NCBI GenBank assembly: GCA_020849275.1
Contig: JADLGO010000039.1
Location: forward strand, 1 to 34,645
Length of the DNA stretch: 34,645 bases
Reading direction: 5' to 3'
Origin: Chthonomonadales bacterium
GTDB taxonomy: Bacteria > Armatimonadota > Chthonomonadetes > Chthonomonadales > CAJBBX01
The notes below the pieces were generated by a model that was not told where the DNA came from, made no database searches, and worked only from the letters and a program-made list of their open reading frames with translations. The translations under genes were made by a program, and so were the position numbers. This document shows positions 17,601 to 23,889 of the stretch, piece by piece (position 1 is the first letter of the stretch; each line of letters begins with the position of its first letter).

Positions 17601-17818
17601 TCGCGAATGGCAAACGGCACGTCGTGCCCGGCTGCGATGAGCCGCAGCCGGCCCCAATCCACCAGGCCAGGGGTGACCAGGCTGCCGACGGGAACCTCGA
17701 CCACCGTCGGGCCGCTCCAGCGAGTCGGGTTGAACAACCGCACCGAGGCGATCGGCGCGGCGCCGCGCGCGGGCGCGGCCGCGACGAGCGTTCCGGCCAA
17801 CAGAGTCAGAACGGTCAA
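14615..17818 (-). CDS. Large secreted glycosidase-like protein (alpha-glucuronidase / hexosaminidase-type barrel)
   Basis: 1067 residues. Residues 1-20 are a signal peptide (hydrophobic core ending A-P-A-R-G-A). A beta-sandwich of about 350 residues follows. At about 372-460 is a region like the N-terminal domain of GH20/GH67 enzymes (V-G-D-G-Q-A-V-G-I-S-G-D-G-F-A-V). From about 465 comes a TIM-barrel-like part with R-D627-D-N-G-G-I-C633-D-C-D-R-C638, resembling the D-G-x-x-C-x-C-x-x-C segment of DUF4838/GH67-like proteins; the final 100 residues look Ig-like. It probably removes uronic acid or hexosamine residues from a glycan outside the cytoplasm, but the family assignment is tentative. 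TTG 17818 is the preferred start: GGAGG lies upstream and the signal begins there. It follows the dehydrogenase gene by 43 bp. Confidence 0.7.
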   Translation of the reverse strand: MTVLTLLAGTLVAAAPARGAAPIASVRLFNPTRWSGPTVVEVPVGSLVTPGLVDWGRLRLIAAGHDVPFAIREGRRHAAAALVAPVRDPRAEDLLVFSCAVTPGRWLRLDLVPGSPPAGSALRRRDGALIVSYPGLVVTFDAESAMLRALRAHGVEMLREPMALVLWRAEPRGVRPSEFAAGLARPTYEIKRTRDLGAPRARLVASSSTPAMTELHFVLEHRHAPALALTYRVHRAGRVEVVADERPWTGASPWIGRAAHFRLDLAGEAEPLSRLANRAPYYGFKEYAAAVHFPAEIRRKNGAALVVLGEEFANGRRWSRNLLAAAPGDAANARELATLADEGLIVDPAPFAVPWLARAARLTGPPPARTAMRTLEKSLEQAGVSVSAGAPGGGQAIAMELVGDGQAVGISGDGFAVRPAPDGGVAVLAATPFGLMQAAHRLAERIALTRPGAPVRVPLIAANPVVDLRAGGFGGGDFEVDFPYGDDAEWESVLDRLVASGMNVMGDLGMWGNWKMPVSYRYMPELRSEAPDAYDEVSGARFADFASHREHGLKLLRFLHERGVRVWLWLPIGAVPTTYARAHPEAMSPRSERYPCFTHPLYGQYLRAFLRESLETYPIDGVVMIRDDNGGICDCDRCQTYLKASRTHSPVWEQYLILYDALRKQGFGGDVAVYPYFDHYEPSLEPLLPGDLRIVGHGAGLGVLTRAFESVAPMGDTWLDNLMASFRLAPTARMRRLLADRGSFWIGGAYRGTELPWEAIGRFGREPTATPNTARYEWGRRTFGEAGALPFVRMSAAYERLWDLFAVPLYPNEWTRLAREQRRATSIESREWLRRFRATLSRLRAVADGRESAWFAHVGLYGRFFERHLRFLERFDLMREVVEAARRSGGGLSPAERARLLALQRAMYVDAEVLDGVAAQVPGSMMARTRAGGFMRPYGEWSLGAYGMHEPRPGEAPQFGGTLEASAVALEAGEPFTLTVRMRNDGVCPWMPEPGYRLELAGDAARLGLPARRELTGRPVAYGETAVIELRGVAPSKPGEAEIVLTFRPPFHAPQPWLSSTTRLSWR

Positions 17819-17861
17819 CAGCAACTCCCTCCAGGGCGTACCCGACAGGTCGCGCGCAGCC

Positions 17862-18863
17862 TCATGTGTTCCAGTCGAGCGCCACGGCGAGCGAGCGGTC
17901 CGGACACTCGGCCAGGCGCGCGTATGCCTCGGGCGCACGCTCGGCCGGGAACCGGTCCGTGATCAGCCGCGAATGCGTGACCAACCCCGCCGCGGCGAGC
18001 GCCAGGTAGAGGCGGGCGTCGCTGTGGCGCGTCCATCGGTTGTGCTCATTGGGCACGCTGGCGTGCGTGAAGTTGTGCGCCCCGATGATCACGGTACCCC
18101 GCGCGTTGACCAGGTCGTGGAAGTCCATCGTCGTCGGCCCGCGCGGGCTGCTCAGGATCACCTGACGGCCGAGCCTTCGCAGCCAGGCGATCTGCCGCGG
18201 GATAGCCGCCGGGTTGCCGGTCACCTCGAACACGACATCGGCCATAAGCCCATCTGTCGCCCGCGAGATCGCCTCGGCGGCGGTGTCCGGGTGCGCCACA
18301 GCCGACGCGCCACCAGCAAGGGCGGCTTGGCATCGCGAGGGTTCGACGTCGACGCCGATGACCGGCCAGGCGCCCGCAAACCGCGCGAACGTTACCGTAA
18401 GCTGCCCGAGCAGCCCCAGGCCGCACACCACGGCACTCTCGCCGAGCGTGATCGCGGCGCGGCGCACTCCGTGCATCACGATCTCGGCGATGGTGGCGAA
18501 CACGGCCTCCTCGTCCGGCAGGCCGCCCGGCACCGGCCGCAGCGCGTCCTCGGCCATGGTGTAGATCGAGGCGTGCGGTCCCTCGGACGCCACGCGGTCG
18601 CCCGGCTTCAGCCGCCGCGCGTCGAGACCGACCTGCTCCACGACGCCGACGTTGCAGTAGCCGGCCTGCCAAGGAAACCGCCCGACGGCCTCCCAATTGC
18701 TTCCCGGCGCATGGCCCCCGCGCAGGATGGTCAACTCGGTGCCCGTGCTGATCAGCGTCGTCGTCGTCCGCACCAGGACCTCGCCCGCACCCGGCGCGGG
18801 GACCTCGCGATCCTCCACCTCCACGCGCATCGGTGCCGTGAACACGACCTGCCGGGCTTTCAT
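17862..18863 (-). CDS. Zinc-type alcohol dehydrogenase (MDR) family protein
   Basis: 333 residues of a medium-chain dehydrogenase/reductase. The N-terminal catalytic domain contains I-S-T-G-T-E and P-G-D-R-V; the NAD(P)-binding domain has G-L-G-L-L-G-Q. The segment S-T-G-T-E replaces the C-G-x-D catalytic-zinc segment of classic enzymes. This subgroup includes bi-domain sugar oxidoreductases and sorbitol- or theronine-type dehydrogenases. It likely oxidises a sugar or polyol in the cytoplasm; the substrate is unknown. The ATG at 18863 lies behind GGAGGGAG, and its first four bases are shared with the stop of the upstream UroD-like gene (ATGA), strong evidence for translational coupling. Confidence 0.82.
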   Translation of the reverse strand: MKARQVVFTAPMRVEVEDREVPAPGAGEVLVRTTTTLISTGTELTILRGGHAPGSNWEAVGRFPWQAGYCNVGVVEQVGLDARRLKPGDRVASEGPHASIYTMAEDALRPVPGGLPDEEAVFATIAEIVMHGVRRAAITLGESAVVCGLGLLGQLTVTFARFAGAWPVIGVDVEPSRCQAALAGGASAVAHPDTAAEAISRATDGLMADVVFEVTGNPAAIPRQIAWLRRLGRQVILSSPRGPTTMDFHDLVNARGTVIIGAHNFTHASVPNEHNRWTRHSDARLYLALAAAGLVTHSRLITDRFPAERAPEAYARLAECPDRSLAVALDWNT

Positions 18864-19858
18864 CGTGCTCCCTCCTGCCCCGCGGCGGGCTCGCAGGCCG
18901 AGGCTGACGCCGCGAGCCGATTCGCCTCCTCGACCGCCTCGACGAAGGCGACCACGTTGGCCGGCGGCGTGTCGGGCTCCAGCGTGTGCGCGGGCGCCAC
19001 GATCAACCCGGTGCCTGGGCCGAACAGCCCGGTCAGCCGAAGCACGGCTGCGCGCACCTCCCGCGGCGTACCGCGCGCCATCGTGCTCTGCGCCCCGATG
19101 CCGCCCCAGAACGCCAGTTGGTGCGAATGCGCGCGCACCAGTGCCGGAACATCGTTGCACTCGGGCTGGATCGACTCGAGCACATCGACTCCGCACGCGA
19201 TCAGGTGCGGCACGAGCGGCTCGATGTGCCCGCAACTGTGGTAGGCGATGGTGACGTCCGGCCGCACCTCGCGCGCCGCCGCGACGATGCGCTCCAGCGG
19301 CGGCCGGAAGAAGGCCTGCCACGTCTCCTCGCGCACAAGCAGCGCGCGCTGCGAGCCCATGTCGTCGCCGATGAAGACAATGTCGACGCCAGCGCGCGCA
19401 TAGCCGGCCGCGATGCGAGCCTTGTTCGCCGAGATACGATCCAGGAAGCCGCGCGTCTCGGCAGGCTCGGTCATCACATCGACGAGCAGGTCCTCCAAGC
19501 CGCGCTCCTCGTGCGCCTGCTCGAATGTGCCGCACTCGTAGCCGGAGACCACGGCCAGCCCGGCGGCGCGCCACGCGTCGGCCTGCCGCGCCACGCGCTC
19601 GAAGTCGAACAGCGCGTCGAACCCGCCCCGCGACAACTCCGCATCGAACGCGAAGCGCCCGGGCCTGCCGCAGTAGGTCCAGCGCAGATCGAGCCCGAAC
19701 CAGGCATCCAGGTCGTCCGATCCGGTCTCACGACGGAAGTGCCGCGCCAGCGCCGGGCTGGGCCGCAGATGGCGCGGAAAGGGAGCGGGCCCGCGCCGGG
19801 CGACCGCGCGAAGCACGCGGTCACGGCCTGATCTCGACGGCTCGACGACGGTGGTCAT
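18860..19858 (-). CDS. Uroporphyrinogen decarboxylase-family protein (MtaA/CmuA-like), copy 2
   Basis: 332 residues, the same superfamily as the protein at 1646-2797 but clearly divergent from it. It carries H207-S-C209-G-H-I-E, the H-x-C zinc half-site, and at the end A-P-A-H-T-L-E-P-D-T-P-P-A-N, parallel to copy 1. F-I-G-D-D-M-G-S-Q in the middle is another hallmark of the non-haem branch. It is likely a cytoplasmic methyltransferase or lyase acting on a catabolite; heme synthesis is unlikely. The start at 19858 has GGGGAGG upstream; an in-frame ATG at 19882 has no better site. It heads an operon with the dehydrogenase (4-nt overlap) and probably the glycosidase-like gene. A PEP-CTERM gene lies divergently upstream. 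Confidence 0.8.
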   Translation of the reverse strand: MTTVVEPSRSGRDRVLRAVARRGPAPFPRHLRPSPALARHFRRETGSDDLDAWFGLDLRWTYCGRPGRFAFDAELSRGGFDALFDFERVARQADAWRAAGLAVVSGYECGTFEQAHEERGLEDLLVDVMTEPAETRGFLDRISANKARIAAGYARAGVDIVFIGDDMGSQRALLVREETWQAFFRPPLERIVAAAREVRPDVTIAYHSCGHIEPLVPHLIACGVDVLESIQPECNDVPALVRAHSHQLAFWGGIGAQSTMARGTPREVRAAVLRLTGLFGPGTGLIVAPAHTLEPDTPPANVVAFVEAVEEANRLAASASACEPAAGQEGAR

Positions 19859-19893
19859 GGGCGGCCTCCCCGGGGCGCTCATCCGTGGCCCTA

Positions 19894-19911
19894 GCCGTCC
19901 CCGAGGACGGC
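19894..19911. promoter_or_regulatory. Perfect inverted repeat in the UroD / PEP-CTERM divergent region
   Basis: GCCGTCC, a CCGA spacer and GGACGGC form a perfect 7-bp dyad 36 bp from the UroD start and about 108 bp upstream of the sigma-54 site at 20019. The position suits an activator-binding site or an operator for the UroD operon. Function is inferred from position only. Confidence 0.35.
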
Positions 19912-20018
19912 GGGCCGGCGAGCGCGTCCGCTGGAGCACTATTCGACGGCAGCACCCAGACCCCTGCCGGCCAGGGCGCCGCCGCGCGTGTCCGGCCCGG
20001 TCTGCATGAACGCGTCAC

Positions 20019-20034
20019 TGGCACGGTTTATGCA
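20019..20034 (+). promoter_or_regulatory. Sigma-54 (-24/-12) promoter of PEP-CTERM gene 2
   Basis: TGGCACGGTTTATGCA matches TGGCACG-N4-TTGCA with only the first T of the -12 box changed to A. GG and GC have exact spacing. The predicted transcript starts near 20045, about 68 nt before the ATG. Confidence 0.8.
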
Positions 20035-20112
20035 CAGGAGCGTACTGACAGGATCGCCGGGGGGGCCCAAGCCAGGCGACAACATCCGACCCGTACGACA
20101 AGGAGAGACGTG

Positions 20113-20796
20113 ATGACGGGACGCATCATGCGCCGAGGAGCGCATCTCCTCGTGCTCGCTGCCGCTATCATCCTGGGCGCCTGCGGGCCGTCCGGCGCCC
20201 AGAACTGGTTCGCGAGCGCCAACGGCAATACGGTGGACGCCTACAGCGCGCTGATTCCGGGGTTCGCAGTCACCGACATGTTCGGCACGACCCTGGGCAC
20301 GGTCGAGGCCGGCAACACGATCTTCGTGGACGGGCTGCCGGAGTTCACGACGCACTACGTCGAGTTCCACACGGCGCAACTGGTCGACATCTACACGGTG
20401 AACCTCTACGCCACCGGCGATGCGGGTAGCAACTATCCCGACTATCGCGACTTCCTGACCTTCAACCTCTACGCTGGCCAGACGCCCGGCTCGCTCACGC
20501 AGTACATCGGCTACTCGCCGGGCCATCCCGAGGTCCCGGAGACGCTGCCGCTGCAGCACACCTTCGGGATCGGGGCGGGCTCGCCGATCACGGCGCAGTA
20601 CTTCCGCGCCGAGTTCCTACAGTACCAGGCGGGAGGGCCCGGCAACGGCCTGGGCGGGCCGCGCATCCTGGAGCTGGAGGGCTACGGCACCATCAGCGCG
20701 CAGCAGCCGGTGCCCGAGCCGGGGGCGCTCGCTTTCGCGGGTGTGCTCACGTTCGGCGGACTGACGCTCGCGCTCCGTGGGCGGCGTACCCGCTGA
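20113..20796 (+). CDS. PEP-CTERM sorting-domain surface protein 2 (with a lipobox-like signal)
   Basis: 227 residues. The signal peptide has a basic start (R-I-M-R-R) and a hydrophobic core (L-V-L-A-A-A-I-I-L-G-A-C24). L-G-A-C resembles a lipobox, so Cys24 might be lipidated; cleavage at S-G-A-Q about six residues later is the alternative. The middle is a beta-rich domain with many aromatic residues and V-E-F-H-T-A-Q-L-V-D-I-Y, reminiscent of discoidin-like folds. The C-terminus has V-P-E-P-G from about residue 200, a hydrophobic helix and R-G-R-R-T-R: a PEP-CTERM exosortase signal. The ATG at 20113 has AAGGAGAG upstream; a GTG directly before it is in frame. It is driven by the sigma-54 site at 20019. 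Confidence 0.85.
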   Translation: MTGRIMRRGAHLLVLAAAIILGACGPSGAQNWFASANGNTVDAYSALIPGFAVTDMFGTTLGTVEAGNTIFVDGLPEFTTHYVEFHTAQLVDIYTVNLYATGDAGSNYPDYRDFLTFNLYAGQTPGSLTQYIGYSPGHPEVPETLPLQHTFGIGAGSPITAQYFRAEFLQYQAGGPGNGLGGPRILELEGYGTISAQQPVPEPGALAFAGVLTFGGLTLALRGRRTR

Positions 20797-20861
20797 ACAG
20801 GCGTTCGGGCACGTCGACCTCCCGCGCCTAAGGGGAGGCGCAGACTTGGCGAGGGGCGCGG

Positions 20862-21602
20862 GTGGGAGGCATGGCCGTCGCGATGGCGCTCGCCGGCGTC
20901 CTGGCGGTGCTCGCGTCGGCGGCAGGAGAGCAGCCTGCCGCGCTCTACAACCTCGACAACTCCGCCGGCTCCTGGCAGACTTACGTAGACCCGCCAGGAG
21001 CGCCCGTCCTTCCGATCCTGCAGAGCGTCACTGGCCCGAGCCTCGATGGACTCGCCCTTCACCCCGGCCGGCTTGCCGCTCCGATCGGACTGCCGGATCC
21101 CTCACCGTGCGGCGCGGCCACGGCCTGCCAGGGTATCGATCCGCATCCCGCCGCCGCGGGGTTCCAGCTCAGCACGCGCTCTGGCGGCCGCTCCACGGCC
21201 AACCCCATCCAGGCCATCGAGTTCACGCAGAGCGGATGGCGGGATGGCCTCCGCTGGGAGCGGGCTGTCCAGTGGCAGAACGTGGGCGACGGCACGCCTC
21301 AACAGGGCGACCCGCCCAACTGGCGGCTCTGGAATGGCGCCGGATGGGAGCCGCTCAGGCGCCGCCAGCTCCTGGCGCCGGATGTGTGGCACACGCTCGT
21401 CGTTTGGGGGACGATCGACGACCAGGGACAGGCGCGGTAAGTGTACCTCGTGTGCGATGGCGTCCTGACGCGGCTCACCCAGGCCTTCCTCCCCGTGCCC
21501 GGGCCCTACGAGCGGCTCAGCATCGGCGTGCAACTCGACGGCGACTTCGCCACCAACCCGCAGGACGTCTACCTCGACAACCTGAGCTTCTACTGGCGGC
21601 AG
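20862..21602 (+). pseudogene. Broken exported lectin-fold protein gene (internal TAA)
   Basis: From GTG 20862 (GAGGGG upstream; ATG 20871 is an alternative) the frame encodes a signal peptide and a beta-rich domain to Gln-Ala-Arg, then a TAA stop at 21438-21440. The same frame continues immediately with [15 protein letters not shown] and [10 protein letters not shown]. This is the normal final strand series of a concanavalin-A-like/jelly-roll domain, so the stop cuts one domain in two. A single base change from a Tyr codon (TAC/TAT) would explain it. The frame has no further stop before glnS, so the original terminator has also been lost or shifted; a TGA in the next frame is at 21703-21705. 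The product is probably nonfunctional unless the stop is a sequencing error. Confidence 0.6.
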
Positions 21603-21872
21603 AGATCGCCGCTCGGCCGTGCTCACCGCGCTCGCGCCGCGTCCGATGGGGTCGCCGCCCGAGGACGACAGGCGGCGGCCTCCGCCACGCCAAACGCCAG
21701 CGTGACCTCTCGCTGTCACGCACCGTCCAACTCCGCGTGCCGCGGCCGGGGTCCGGGTACTGGCCCTCGCGGTATACTTACGTCGGCATCCGACCCCCAT
21801 GCCGGATGGCGTTGCGCCAGCCCATCGGCGGCCCACTCGGCGGGGGTACGCGTTCGAGTGAGCGAGGGACCG

Positions 21873-23600
21873 ATGAGCGAGGCGCGGCACAACACAGCGG
21901 GGTCCATGGCGGGCGCGGGGCATCGCGACGCGCAGAGCGACTTCATCCGTGAGGCGATCCGGGAGGACCTGCGCAACGGCCGGTTCGACCGCGTACACAC
22001 GCGCTTCCCCCCTGAGCCCAACGCGTACCTTCACATCGGGCACGCCAAGGCCGTCTGGATCGACTACGGGATCGCGCTCGAGTTCGGTGGCCAGTTCAAC
22101 CTCCGCTTCGACGACACCAATCCCGTGCGCGAGGATCAGGAATTCGTCGACGCTATTATCGAGGACGTGCGATGGCTCGGCGCGGACTGGGGCGATCGCC
22201 TTTGCTTCGCGTCGGACTACTTCGAGCGCATGTACGACTGGGCGGTCGATCTGATCCACAGGGGAAAGGCGTACGTGTGCGACCTGTCCGCGGAGGAGGT
22301 CAGCGCCGCGCGCGGCACCCTGACGGCGCCGGGCGCCGACAGCCCCTACCGGGACCGCGCCATCCCGGAGAACCTGGAGCTGTTCGCCCGGATGCGCGCA
22401 GGCGAGTTCCCGGACGGCGCCCGAACGCTGCGCGCGCGGATCGACATGTCCTCGCCGAACATGATCCTGCGCGACCCCATAATGTACCGGATCGTTCACG
22501 CAGAGCATCATCGGCAGGGCCGCCGGTGGTGCATCTACCCGACGTATGACTGGGCGCACGGACTGGAGGACTCCATCGAGGGGATCACGCATTCGCTCTG
22601 CTCGCAGGAATACGAGATTCACCGCCCCCTGTACGACTGGTTCCTGGAAGAGCTGGGGATCTACCATCCGCGCCAGATCGAGTTCGCGCGCCTGAACCTC
22701 GCCTACACCGTGATGAGCAAGCGCCGCTTCATCGACCTGGTGAGCCAGGGTTGCGTGAGCGGGTACGATGATCCGCGCCTGCCCACGCTCGCCGGTCTCC
22801 GTCGCCGCGGCTACACGCCCGAGGCGATCCGCGCGTTCTGCCATCGCATTGGCGTCTCGAAGAACGATGCCATGGTGGACCCGGGGGTTCTGGAGGACTG
22901 CGTGCGAGAGGACCTCAACCGGCGGGCGCCACGCGCCATGGCGGTGCTCGACCCGCTGAAGGTCGTGCTCATCAACTACCCCGAGGGCACAGCCGAGGAG
23001 GTGGACGTCGTCAACAACCCGGAGGACCCGGATGCGGGAACGCGACGCGTGCCGTTCGCGCGCGAACTCTACATCGAACGCGACGACTTCCGGCAGGAGC
23101 CGCCGCCGAGGTTCTACCGTCTGGCGCCCGGACGCGAGGTGCGGTTGCGCAACGCCTACTTCATCACGTGCGTGGAGGCCATCACAGACGCGAGCGGAAC
23201 GGTGACGGAGTTGCGCTGCACCTACGATCCTCTGACGCGCGGCGGCGGTTCCCCGGACGGACGCAAGGTCAAGGCGACCCTGCATTGGGTCGCGGCGCCG
23301 ACGGCGGTGACCGCCGAGTTCCGCCTCTATGACCACCTATTCGTGAAGCCCGATCCGGACGACGTGGAGCCGGGGCAGGATTACCTCGCCAACCTCAACC
23401 CCGATTCGCTGCGCGTGGTGCGCGGCCTGGTCGAGCCCGGGATCGCGAGCGCGCCAGCCGGAACGCGCTACCAGTTCGAGCGGCTAGGCTACTTCTGCGC
23501 GGACACCGACACGGCGCCCGGCATACCGGTGTTCAACCGCACGGTGACGCTGCGCGATTCGTGGGCGCGTGCTCAGAGGGCGGAGCGGCCGGGCACGTGA
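21873..23600 (+). CDS. glnS: Glutaminyl-tRNA synthetase
   Basis: 575 residues, a full-length class I GlnRS that charges tRNA-Gln with glutamine in the cytoplasm. [10 protein letters not shown]54-I-G-H57-A-K-A is the GlnRS-type HIGH region and V280-M-S-K-R284 is the KMSKS equivalent. G-Y-D-D-P-R-L-P-T and R-G-Y-T-P-E-A-I-R separate it from GluRS, and the two C-terminal anticodon-binding beta-barrels are present. The ATG at 21873 is chosen with AGCGAGGG upstream. The frame is open far upstream, but that part belongs to the broken lectin-fold gene. A -10-like TATACT lies at 21773-21778 without a good -35. Its cognate tRNA gene lies 117 bp downstream on the same strand. Confidence 0.95.
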   Translation: MSEARHNTAGSMAGAGHRDAQSDFIREAIREDLRNGRFDRVHTRFPPEPNAYLHIGHAKAVWIDYGIALEFGGQFNLRFDDTNPVREDQEFVDAIIEDVRWLGADWGDRLCFASDYFERMYDWAVDLIHRGKAYVCDLSAEEVSAARGTLTAPGADSPYRDRAIPENLELFARMRAGEFPDGARTLRARIDMSSPNMILRDPIMYRIVHAEHHRQGRRWCIYPTYDWAHGLEDSIEGITHSLCSQEYEIHRPLYDWFLEELGIYHPRQIEFARLNLAYTVMSKRRFIDLVSQGCVSGYDDPRLPTLAGLRRRGYTPEAIRAFCHRIGVSKNDAMVDPGVLEDCVREDLNRRAPRAMAVLDPLKVVLINYPEGTAEEVDVVNNPEDPDAGTRRVPFARELYIERDDFRQEPPPRFYRLAPGREVRLRNAYFITCVEAITDASGTVTELRCTYDPLTRGGGSPDGRKVKATLHWVAAPTAVTAEFRLYDHLFVKPDPDDVEPGQDYLANLNPDSLRVVRGLVEPGIASAPAGTRYQFERLGYFCADTDTAPGIPVFNRTVTLRDSWARAQRAERPGT

Positions 23601-23678
23601 CGCCGCGGCCACGAGATCGTGGCGCTCCGCGCCCGAGCCGACCTCGTCCGCAACGAACCGCCTGAGCCCGCCCGGGCA

Positions 23679-23707
23679 TTGACATTCACGGCCCGGCACG
23701 GTACCAT
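23679..23707 (+). promoter_or_regulatory. Sigma-70-type promoter of tRNA-Gln
   Basis: A perfect -35 TTGACA (23679-23684), a 17-bp spacer and TACCAT (23702-23707, 4/6 to TATAAT) end 10 bp before the tRNA. The tRNA can therefore be transcribed independently of glnS. Confidence 0.7.
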
Positions 23708-23717
23708 AGCCTCGTGT

Positions 23718-23793
23718 TGCCGGATAGCTCAATTGGCAGAGCGGCTGACTCTGGATCAGCAGGTTCTAGGTTCGAGCCCTAGTCCGGCAGCCA
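23718..23793 (+). tRNA. tRNA-Gln (anticodon CUG), CCA encoded
   Basis: A complete 76-nt cloverleaf. The acceptor stem TGCCGGA/TCCGGCA is perfect, the D stem is GCTC/GAGC, the anticodon stem GCTGA/TCAGC with loop CTCTGGA (anticodon CTG, reads CAG), the variable loop AGGTT, and the T stem CTAGG/CCTAG with loop TTCGAGC. It has the tRNA-Gln identity marks: weak U1-A72 pair and discriminator G73. The 3' CCA is encoded at 23791-23793. It stands directly after glnS and has its own promoter. Confidence 0.97.
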
Positions 23794-23889
23794 TCCCCCT
23801 CCTCGCGCGGCTTCCCCGATGACCGGTCTGCCGGCGACCGTGGCGGCTCCCCCACCTTCCGGTCGGCAGGTCCCCGCGCCATACGCCGG

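Noticed and set aside
15728-17962. A 744-residue open frame antisense to the glycosidase-like gene
   Set aside because: High-GC shadow with Arg/Ala/His-rich translation and no motif; the opposite strand has a signal peptide and domain features.
21102-23336. A 744-residue - strand open frame opposite glnS
   Set aside because: Mirror of glnS codon structure; no start context or domain.
21441-23600. A 719-residue open frame that would fuse a lectin-like segment to GlnRS
   Set aside because: GlnRS homology starts well inside and has its own ATG and ribosome site at 21873; the upstream part is the tail of the broken lectin-fold gene that merely stays open in GC-rich sequence.
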